Source of the DNA: an uncultured Clostridia bacterium | GTDB lineage: Bacteria; Bacillota; Clostridia; Oscillospirales; Acutalibacteraceae | Assembly: GCA_947623505.1 (NCBI GenBank) | Contig: CANQGT010000001.1 | Location: forward strand, 124,001-188,000 | DNA length: 64,000 nucleotides | Reading direction: 5' to 3' | Shown: piece by piece, positions 58,404-64,000 of the stretch | How the letters are laid out: each line of letters begins with the position of its first letter | Position numbering within the stretch: position 1 is the first letter of the stretch | Made by a program: the position numbers and the translations under genes | The notes under the pieces: generated by a model | Told to the model about the DNA's origin: nothing | What the model saw: the letters and a program-made list of their open reading frames with translations, nothing else | The model's database searches: none

Positions 58404-59216
58404 TTATTCGGGATTTTTTCGGTTCAGATACTGCTCAACATATTCCTCAAGGCAAAGCCCCTTTTCTTTGATTATCTGTGCGGCCTCGTGCCCGACATAT
58501 CGGTAATGCCACGGCTCGAAACCTATCTTTGTTATATCGGTTTTATCCTCCGGATAGCGAAGAATATATCCGTAATCATAGCAATTCTTCATAAGCCACT
58601 GCTGGCATTCGCTTTTTAGCTGGCTGTTGTCAAGCGACTGATTATCAACGGTAACTATATCCAAGGCAAATCCGAGCTGATGCTCGCTTGTGCCCGGAAC
58701 GGCCACCCATTTGCCTGCCTCTTTTTCGGCCTGCTCCTGCGAATATCCCTGGTTTTTGTACTCGTTCACCTTATTGTTGTAAAGCCGTGTCTGATAATCC
58801 TGCGTTCTGTATGAAGAGCATATAAACGGCTCATAGCCCTTAGCCCTCGCGTCGTCCATCATTTTCTGAAGATCCTCATAAGCGCGCCTGTCAACCTGCT
58901 GGCCGTTTCTGAGATTAACAAGATTTACCGACCAGTTATCGGGAACCTTATTTTCAAAATTCACAAGTATTTCAATATCCTTCGCGTCCCGTTTTTTGAT
59001 TATTTCGGAAACGGGCTCTGAAGTGGGTTCGGAAGGGTTTGAGGGAGAATTGCTTTGCGAAGGCTTTTCGGCGTTTTCCTGCGATACGGAAACCCCGTTT
59101 TTATATTTTTCGGCAATTCTGTTATTATAATTTTTATTAAGCACAAGCACTATAGCGGCGGCCGCAATCACCGCCAAAACCACCGTTACGATTATTTTAA
59201 AATTGCTTTTTTCCAT
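58404..59216 (-). CDS. VanY-type D,D-carboxypeptidase (peptidase M15B)
   Basis: 270 residues. Membrane anchor at about 8-28, a Ser/Pro/Glu-rich linker, then the M15B domain (about 85-255). Zinc ligands are in SEHQLGFALDI (His and Asp) and EPWHYRYVG (His). The FICSSYRT motif is typical. It removes the terminal D-Ala from peptidoglycan precursors or stems outside the membrane. There is no vanRS or other resistance gene nearby, so a housekeeping cell-wall role is likely. Confidence 0.92.
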   Translation of the reverse strand: MEKSNFKIIVTVVLAVIAAAAIVLVLNKNYNNRIAEKYKNGVSVSQENAEKPSQSNSPSNPSEPTSEPVSEIIKKRDAKDIEILVNFENKVPDNWSVNLVNLRNGQQVDRRAYEDLQKMMDDARAKGYEPFICSSYRTQDYQTRLYNNKVNEYKNQGYSQEQAEKEAGKWVAVPGTSEHQLGFALDIVTVDNQSLDNSQLKSECQQWLMKNCYDYGYILRYPEDKTDITKIGFEPWHYRYVGHEAAQIIKEKGLCLEEYVEQYLNRKNPE

Positions 59217-59340
59217 AGTGTCCTCCTATGTTGCTTTTATTAAAATATATTATAACCTATCCTCTAATTTTTTTCTACATTAAAATGCAAAAAACACATT
59301 AAAAAATATAAACTCGACCTGAAATCTTATTTATAAATTA

Positions 59341-59369
59341 TTGAAAAAATTTTAGCGTGAATGTATAAT
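59341..59369 (+). promoter_or_regulatory. Promoter of the ECF S / DUF1893 operon
   Basis: TTGAAA, 17 bases, TATAAT on the plus strand, about 50 bases upstream of the S-component start. Confidence 0.7.
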
Positions 59370-59420
59370 TAAAATGTAAAAGGCTTTTCTGTGCCTGATT
59401 TTGTTATGAGGGTGGATATT

Positions 59421-59993
59421 ATGACTTACGAAAGAACCGTAAAAAACACAAAAAAAGCGAGCGCACCGCTTAAAATTCAAGTCTTTGGCGCGGTGGCGGC
59501 AATTATCGGAGCCGTTGCCGTTCCTCAGATCTTCCATATTTTAGGCGCCGCCTCCGGACTCGGGACATCGCTCGGCGAAGTATTTTTGCCGATGCACCTG
59601 CCGATTATTCTCGCGGGTCTGCTTGCCGGACCGATTGCCGGAGCCGTTTCCGGCCTTCTCGGACCAATCGTAAGCTTTGCTCTCTCCGGTATGCCCGCCG
59701 CGGCAATGCTGCCGTTTATGGCTATTGAGCTTTGCGTATACGGACTTTTTGCCGGCCTTTTGAGAAACACCGAAATACCGTGCCTGTTAAAGGTTTTTGC
59801 CGTTCAGGTTTCAGGCAGAGCCGTTCGCGCCGCCGCGATACTTCTTGCGTTTTATGCGTTCGGAAGCAAAAGCGTTCCCGTTTCCGTTATTTGGAGCAGC
59901 ATAGCGGCAGGACTTCCCGGGCTTGCTTTGCAATGGTGCCTTATTCCGCTCGCGGTCTATCGCGTAAACGGTTTAAAAAAATATGAGCGATAG
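59421..59993 (+). CDS. ECF transporter S component, unassigned substrate
   Basis: About 190 residues, five to six membrane helices. The segment MHLPIILAGLLAGPIAGAVS followed by GLLGPIVSFALSGMP is typical of vitamin-type S components. MHLP lies in the loop before the third helix. No T or ATPase gene is adjacent, so it probably shares a genome-wide energising module (group II). The ATG at 59421 with GAGGGTGG is preferred over GTG at 59391. It overlaps the DUF1893 gene by 11 bases. Confidence 0.8.
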   Translation: MTYERTVKNTKKASAPLKIQVFGAVAAIIGAVAVPQIFHILGAASGLGTSLGEVFLPMHLPIILAGLLAGPIAGAVSGLLGPIVSFALSGMPAAAMLPFMAIELCVYGLFAGLLRNTEIPCLLKVFAVQVSGRAVRAAAILLAFYAFGSKSVPVSVIWSSIAAGLPGLALQWCLIPLAVYRVNGLKKYER

Positions 59994-60417
59994 TATAAAC
60001 AGAGACATTGACGAGGCAAGGGCTCTCCTTTCCTCCGGAGGATTTACCTGCGTTTTGAAAAAAGGCAAAACCGCGTTTTCAAGCCGTGAAAAAGGCGTTA
60101 AGCCTTTACTTGATTTTATAGACGGCGGCGATAATTTTTCGGGTTTTTCGGCGGCAGACAAGATTGTCGGCAAGGCCGCGGCGCTGCTTTACGCTAAAAT
60201 GGGCGTAAAAGCCGTTTACGGTGAGGTTATGGGCAGAGCCGCCGTTTCGGTATTTGAAAAATCCGCCGTTTATTACGAGTACGGCGAACTTACCGACGCC
60301 GTAATCAACAGAGCGGGAACGGGGCTTTGCCCTATGGAAGAAGCGGTTGCCGAAATCGACGAACCCGAAGCCGCCGTTGCGACAATCAAAAGCAGGCTTG
60401 CTTTGATGGGCAAATAA
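59983..60417 (+). CDS. DUF1893 domain protein
   Basis: 144 residues. ADKIVGKAAALLYAKMGVKA and the C-terminal INRAGTGLCPMEEAV are the conserved parts of DUF1893, a small family related in fold to deaminases and found mostly in anaerobes. A Cys lies in GTGLCPME and another in GFTCVLKKG. Function is unknown. The ATG lies inside the end of the S-component gene, so the two proteins are translationally coupled and may share a substrate pathway (inference). Confidence 0.85.
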   Translation: MSDSINRDIDEARALLSSGGFTCVLKKGKTAFSSREKGVKPLLDFIDGGDNFSGFSAADKIVGKAAALLYAKMGVKAVYGEVMGRAAVSVFEKSAVYYEYGELTDAVINRAGTGLCPMEEAVAEIDEPEAAVATIKSRLALMGK

Positions 60418-60423
60418 AAAATA

Positions 60424-60465
60424 TCCGCGGATCTCGGCTTTTCGGCAGGTCTGCGGACTTTTTAT
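60424..60465 (+). terminator. Terminator after the DUF1893 gene
   Basis: Stem TCCGCGGATCT / AGGTCTGCGGA (11 pairs including two G-U) followed by CTTTTTATT. Confidence 0.7.
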
Positions 60466-60554
60466 TACAAAATTTAATTATTTTCGGGAAAATAGTGCAT
60501 TTTACGGCAAAATAGTTTATAATTGTTTTCACTGTGAATATGGGAGTGAAAACA

Positions 60555-61157
60555 ATGCTTAACGAACTTAAAAAATCAATCGCCGCCGGAGCAATGATAG
60601 GAATAGGCTCCACCGTATATCTTGTAAGCGAAAACAAGGTTGTGGGCGCGTTGCTTTTCTCAATAGGACTGTTTTTGATATGCTCGTTCGGAATGTATCT
60701 TTTTACAGGAAAAATCGGTTATGTAATAAGTAATAAAAACAAGCCGAACTGCGCCGTTATATGGCTCGGCAATTTTATAGGCAGCATAATCGTATCGGCC
60801 GCTGTGAGAATAGCAAAACCTAATCTTCACGAGGTTGCCGCGGAAATGGTGGCAAAAAAGGTTGATCAAAACATTATTGCAATAATTTTTCTTTCGTTTT
60901 TGTGCGGAGTACTTATGTACCTTGCGGTGGATAACTTCGCGAAGCGTCCGCACACGGTAAGCGGCATAGCGGGCATAATTTTCTGCGTTTCCGTTTTCAT
61001 TCTCTGCGGATTTGAGCATAGCATCGCCGATATGAACTACTGCGTTTTTGCCGTAAGCAGCCTTAAAGAGGCCGGTCAGTACCTGCTGTTTCTTATTATC
61101 GTTTCAATTTCAAACGGTTTAGGCGCGATAACAATAAGGCAGTTTGTAAAGGAATAA
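60555..61157 (+). CDS. Short formate/nitrite-transporter (FNT) family channel
   Basis: About 200 residues, six membrane helices. CGFEHSIADMNY matches the FNT central motif with its conserved His (GxEHxxANM). Gly-rich helix pairs, and FTGKIGYVISNKNKP after helix 2, agree. FNT proteins are pentameric channels for formate, nitrite or hydrosulfide. At 200 residues it is about 60 shorter than FocA or NirC, mainly at both ends. The ATG at 60555 with GGGAGTG is preferred over GTG at 60534. Confidence 0.82.
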   Translation: MLNELKKSIAAGAMIGIGSTVYLVSENKVVGALLFSIGLFLICSFGMYLFTGKIGYVISNKNKPNCAVIWLGNFIGSIIVSAAVRIAKPNLHEVAAEMVAKKVDQNIIAIIFLSFLCGVLMYLAVDNFAKRPHTVSGIAGIIFCVSVFILCGFEHSIADMNYCVFAVSSLKEAGQYLLFLIIVSISNGLGAITIRQFVKE

Positions 61158-61174
61158 TACTTTACAGAATATTT

Positions 61175-61204
61175 AAGCCGTCTGCTTGCAGACGGCTTAT
61201 TTTC
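61175..61204 (+). terminator. Terminator after the FNT gene
   Basis: AAGCCGTCTGC-TT-GCAGACGGCTT, a perfect 11-base-pair stem followed by ATTTTC. Confidence 0.75.
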
Positions 61205-61242
61205 ATATATTGCTCTGATGGCGTTTTCATAATTAAATCATT

Positions 61243-61300
61243 TCAAATCGCCTTGACTGTTCAGCGTTTCGCGCCGGCGCTCGACAAACGGAATGTTATC
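61243..61300. repeat. Cassette-type repeat overlapping the Nudix stop codon
   Basis: TCAAATCGCCTTGAC ... GCGCCGGCGCTCGACAAACGG ... GTTATC. It aligns over its whole length (about three quarters identical) with 61890-61946, which overlaps the GNAT stop in the same way. Confidence 0.6.
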
Positions 61301-61817
61301 TTTCAAGCAAGCCCTCTGCTATCAGTAATTCAAGAACACGTGCCTCTCGCTCAAACATCATCTGATTATACGGGCATTGTACTACATTGCGGTTCTTCCT
61401 AATTACTAAATCCGGTTCAACATATTCTAAGGTATAGGCTTCTTTCGCTTCATAATCGTCAAGTTCTTGGAGACCAATCTCATCGGCCGTCTCGCAAAGA
61501 TAGTAATAGTTATCCTGAATAAAACACTCCGTTTCGTCCTTGTCGCTTTTTTGTATTCGATGAACATATCCGTATTCTTTGACTGTATCGGGTTTGACAA
61601 TTAAGCCCGATTCCTCACGAGTTTCCCGAATCATCGCATCCACGGGACTTTCTCCATTTTCAATCCCTCCGCCCGGAAACTTGTAATAATCATATTTCAT
61701 ACTGTGGATCATGGCTACTCTTTTGTTTTTGATAATAATACTCCTCGCCGAGTTACGGACAAATGAATGTGTGCATTTATCGTAGTCTTTTTCATCCATT
61801 TGAAACAGCAACCTCAT
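61296..61817 (-). CDS. Nudix hydrolase
   Basis: About 173 residues. The Nudix box GGGIENGESPVDAMIRETRE followed by ESGL is intact, with the metal-binding REtrEE glutamates. These enzymes cleave nucleoside diphosphates linked to another group; the actual substrate is unknown. The ATG at 61817 with GAGGAGG is preferred over a start six codons upstream. It has a short repeat at its 3' end shared with the GNAT gene, and codon use looks less GC-rich than in the housekeeping genes around it. Confidence 0.9.
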   Translation of the reverse strand: MRLLFQMDEKDYDKCTHSFVRNSARSIIIKNKRVAMIHSMKYDYYKFPGGGIENGESPVDAMIRETREESGLIVKPDTVKEYGYVHRIQKSDKDETECFIQDNYYYLCETADEIGLQELDDYEAKEAYTLEYVEPDLVIRKNRNVVQCPYNQMMFEREARVLELLIAEGLLER

Positions 61818-61889
61818 GATAACCTCCTCAATCATAATACCTATTTATAGAACGCTTATTGCTTATTTTATCACATTGTGGAACGAGCC

Positions 61890-61946
61890 TCAAGCCGCCT
61901 TGACGGTTTTGCGCCTGCGCTGTCACTTGACAAACGGGAAGTTATC
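61890..61946. repeat. Cassette-type repeat overlapping the GNAT stop codon
   Basis: TCAAGCCGCCTTGAC ... GCGCCTGCGC ... TTGACAAACGGGAAGTTATC, the partner of 61243-61300. Its left end, TCAAG-CCGC-CTTGA, is itself an inverted repeat. Confidence 0.6.
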
Positions 61947-62541
61947 ACTCATCTGACGCGAATTGTAATTTCATATATTGTTCACGGGAAAGGAGAGCTT
62001 TCAGCGTCGGCATTGCCTCGTTGTATTGATTTGTATAAACAGAAAATGTATCTGTTTTTTGCAATCTGAATCCAAGTGAAATATAAAGCAAGATCGCTTT
62101 CCAACTCCAGGGCTGCGTATGGATATAAATCGGTTTTTGATTGCGAAGATAAAACCGGTTCATTGTCTCTGTGCAAAGCGCTCGTCCAAATCCTTTCCCT
62201 TGAAATGCTTCATCCACAACCAACCAATGAAGCGAATTTACTTTCCTCCCATATCGTTTATCCATCCAACTGATGCAGGAACCGATGGCTTGACTTGTGT
62301 TGTCAAGCAGAAACAAAATCTTCTCCGAATTATTTCCTTTTGCGTAATTATCCGTAAAATAGCGTACAGCTTCTTTGTAGGACGCAAAATCTCCAATTGC
62401 ACATTCAAGCCTTGCCCAATCTGTTTCAAGCCCTTTTTCATACGGTACGATTGTATAACCGGCAGTCAGTTGAATTTGTCTAAGCGGATATTTATCACAA
62501 CGAAGAATCAGATTGTAAAACGGAATCGACCTGTCAAGCAT
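61945..62541 (-). CDS. GNAT-family N-acetyltransferase
   Basis: 198 residues. The acetyl-CoA-binding motif A is VVDEAFQGKGFGRALC (about residues 112-127), and motif B includes LYISLGFRLQKTD. The acceptor is unknown. The ATG at 62541 has AAAGAGGGA upstream. It lies between the Nudix gene and tRNA-Ala on the same strand and shares a 3' repeat with the Nudix gene. Confidence 0.88.
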   Translation of the reverse strand: MLDRSIPFYNLILRCDKYPLRQIQLTAGYTIVPYEKGLETDWARLECAIGDFASYKEAVRYFTDNYAKGNNSEKILFLLDNTSQAIGSCISWMDKRYGRKVNSLHWLVVDEAFQGKGFGRALCTETMNRFYLRNQKPIYIHTQPWSWKAILLYISLGFRLQKTDTFSVYTNQYNEAMPTLKALLSREQYMKLQFASDE

Positions 62542-62649
62542 AGAATCCCTCTTTCAAATTGCGATTTTTCAAGTATTTTTTATTATATCAGACAATGAAA
62601 CGAAATTGAAGGCGAGCGTCGGCTCCAAAGAGAGATATGCGCGGCGGCG

Positions 62650-62691
62650 AAGAAAGAAAAGCCGCCGCGAACGTTCAAAGCCCGCGGCGGC
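62650..62691 (-). terminator. Terminator of tRNA-Ala
   Basis: Minus-strand GCCGCCGCG ... CGCGGCGGC (9-pair GC-rich stem) followed by TTTTCTTTCTT, just after the tRNA gene. Confidence 0.7.
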
Positions 62692-62692
62692 G

Positions 62693-62768
62693 TGGTGGAC
62701 ACGAAGGGAGTCGAACCCTCGACCTCTGCAATGCGAATGCAGCACTCTCCCAACTGAGCTACGCGCCC
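62693..62768 (-). tRNA. tRNA-Ala (anticodon CGC), with encoded CCA
   Basis: A full cloverleaf is visible on the minus strand. The acceptor stem GGGCGCG pairs with CGTGTCC and contains the G3-U70 pair that identifies tRNA-Ala. The D arm includes GCTCAGTTGGGAGAGTGC, the anticodon stem CTGCA/TGCAG has loop TTCGCAT, and the T arm is GAGGGTTCGACTCCCTT. Discriminator A and the CCA end are encoded. Confidence 0.97.
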
Positions 62769-62884
62769 TTATTAAATGCAGATATATTGTAGCACTAACA
62801 GGGCGGTATAATCAAGTATAAATTTCATTTTTTCGCAATTTTTTTATTTCCACTAAAATCAGAGCGGATTTTACGTATATTACA

Positions 62885-63583
62885 CTAATCGCTCCACTTT
62901 ACGAGGATATCCTTTTCCGCCTTTGAGGCGTCAAACCGAAAATGGAACGAAACTTTTCCCCAATCGAGATAATTTTCCTCGCGGTTCGGCTGTCCGCCGT
63001 TATGTATAATATAAGTGCGCCCGATGCTGTCCCTTCTGTCCGAAACGATGCCGATATGCTTATCGCCGTTAAATATAACTATATCGCCGCCCTGCCATTG
63101 TTCAATATCGTCAATATCGGTAGTAAGGGAGACGGCGTGCTTTTCAAAAAAGGTCAAAAGATTTCTCACCCGCCGAAAATCAATATTTTTGTCCCTTGTG
63201 CTCACCGAAGAATAAGCAAGCGGCCTTTGCCGTATATCACGGTCCACCATTTCACGCAGGTCGTAGCCCGCATTTTTGAAAGCGCGCCACACCACGTCCG
63301 TGCATACGCCGATATTATCGGGAGGAAACCCGCCGTCAAAATACCGCCCGTCGTATTTCGGGTGATTTTTCGCGTCCTTTCTTGCTCCGAGAACGAAATC
63401 GGAATAATCGTCCGCTCCGTTTTCATTGAAATCAACGGAGCTTTTCAGCCGTTCAAATCCGAAATCCTCGGCCGTGTAAAACTTTTCGGAAGTGTTTTTA
63501 AAACATACCGCCGCGATAAGCACCGCCGCTACTAAAACCGCCAAGGCGGCAAAAACCGCGCCCCGCGCCTTACCTTTTTTCAT
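62885..63583 (-). CDS. DUF1287 family protein (membrane-anchored, cysteine-peptidase-like)
   Basis: About 232 residues. N-terminal membrane anchor (about 8-27), then a DUF1287 domain with GVCTDVVWRAFKNAGYDL, holding the probable catalytic Cys, and WQGGDIVIF and HIGIVSDRR with the His. DUF1287 proteins resemble the NlpC/P60 fold and may cleave cell-wall or other amide bonds; this is not shown here. The ATG at 63583 with GGGGAGATGG is preferred over a much longer frame that starts inside a terminator. Confidence 0.85.
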   Translation of the reverse strand: MKKGKARGAVFAALAVLVAAVLIAAVCFKNTSEKFYTAEDFGFERLKSSVDFNENGADDYSDFVLGARKDAKNHPKYDGRYFDGGFPPDNIGVCTDVVWRAFKNAGYDLREMVDRDIRQRPLAYSSVSTRDKNIDFRRVRNLLTFFEKHAVSLTTDIDDIEQWQGGDIVIFNGDKHIGIVSDRRDSIGRTYIIHNGGQPNREENYLDWGKVSFHFRFDASKAEKDILVKWSD

Positions 63584-63669
63584 AAATCCATCTCCCCTTT
63601 TCTTTATTATGCGGTTCTGCGCGATAAAATACAATGAACCGATGATTGATTTTATCCGCCGAACGTGGA

Positions 63670-63702
63670 TAAAAAAGAAACAAAGAGCGCGTCTTTGTTT
63701 CT
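63670..63702 (-). terminator. Terminator of the gltA-like gene
   Basis: Minus-strand AGAAACAAAGA-CGCGC-TCTTTGTTTCT followed by TTTTTATCC, about 60 bases after the stop codon at 63760. Confidence 0.75.
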
Positions 63703-63759
63703 TCGTATTTTCTTTCCGCATTTTCGGCAAAAAACCAAAAGGTCAGAACCGTTTTGTTT

Positions 63760-64000
<241 letters not shown>

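Noticed and set aside
58404-59216. Vancomycin-resistance locus because of VanY similarity
   Set aside because: No vanRS, vanHAX or related ligase genes are nearby; VanY-type peptidases are common housekeeping enzymes in Clostridia.
61243-61946. Integron attC sites after the Nudix and GNAT genes
   Set aside because: The 3' GTTRRRY core and paired L boxes could not be found, and no integrase is in the window. They were kept only as an unexplained shared repeat.
62606-62821. 71-residue plus-strand frame with TRRESNPRPLQ
   Set aside because: It is antisense to tRNA-Ala and its terminator; this peptide is a well-known artefact of tRNA genes.

Overview
The window comes from an anaerobic, low-to-mid GC Gram-positive bacterium, most likely a gut Clostridia (Oscillospirales/Ruminococcaceae-like). 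The evidence is strong AGGAGG ribosome sites, a Firmicutes-type S12 insertion, a pyruvate:ferredoxin oxidoreductase, a PerR/reverse-rubrerythrin/flavodiiron oxygen-defence set, group II ECF transporters and a dockerin-bearing surface protein. Most of it is ordinary housekeeping sequence, with islands of repeats and accessory genes. The species call is inference.

Layout. 1-3.5 kb: start of PFOR, then a GPH sugar permease / zinc-ribbon membrane protein / GH43 glycosidase operon. 3.6-5.4 kb: gamma-carbonic-anhydrase-like protein and a HAD phosphatase fused to a DUF523 (TudS-like) domain. 5.4-11.5 kb: the F-type ATP synthase operon (a, c, b, delta/alpha, gamma, beta, epsilon). It has no separate delta gene; a delta C-terminal domain is fused to the front of the alpha subunit. 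11.7-14.2 kb: divergent proS-galE. 14.3-17.2 kb: DUF4173 and DUF2975 membrane proteins with an XRE regulator. 17.3-20.7 kb: ECF transporter operon (T, AA', S, small protein). 20.7-24.0 kb: mreB-like gene with a hairpin leader, and recD2.

24.1-28.4 kb: a large secreted cohesin-like/LRR/dockerin protein. It is flanked by two ~400-bp blocks of 51-bp double-hairpin repeats and preceded by a consensus promoter and a highly structured leader ending in an intrinsic terminator. 28.4-41.2 kb: an XRE regulator, then rpoB-rpoC-rpsL-rpsG-fusA-tuf. 41.3-41.7 kb: a palindrome-rich repeat element. 41.7-47 kb: a peptide-binding lipoprotein, then nagB-metG-tatD. 47-50.6 kb: an XRE regulator with a clear operator, a D,D-carboxypeptidase, a phosphoesterase and an EEP lipoprotein. 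50.6-50.95 kb: a hairpin-rich non-coding tract.

51-53.3 kb: flavodiiron protein, reverse rubrerythrin and perR under a PerR-box promoter. 53.4-58.2 kb: transglutaminase-like protein, FAD/Rieske oxidoreductase and a second GPH permease. 58.4-61.2 kb: VanY-type peptidase, ECF S component, DUF1893 and a short FNT channel. 61.2-62.8 kb: Nudix and GNAT genes sharing a stop-overlapping repeat, next to tRNA-Ala(CGC). 62.9-64 kb: DUF1287 protein and the 3' end of a glutamate-synthase-small-subunit-like flavoprotein.

The strongest candidate novelty is the ATP synthase with the delta C-terminal domain on alpha and no delta N-terminal domain. Next are the repeat-flanked LRR/dockerin cassette and its structured leader.
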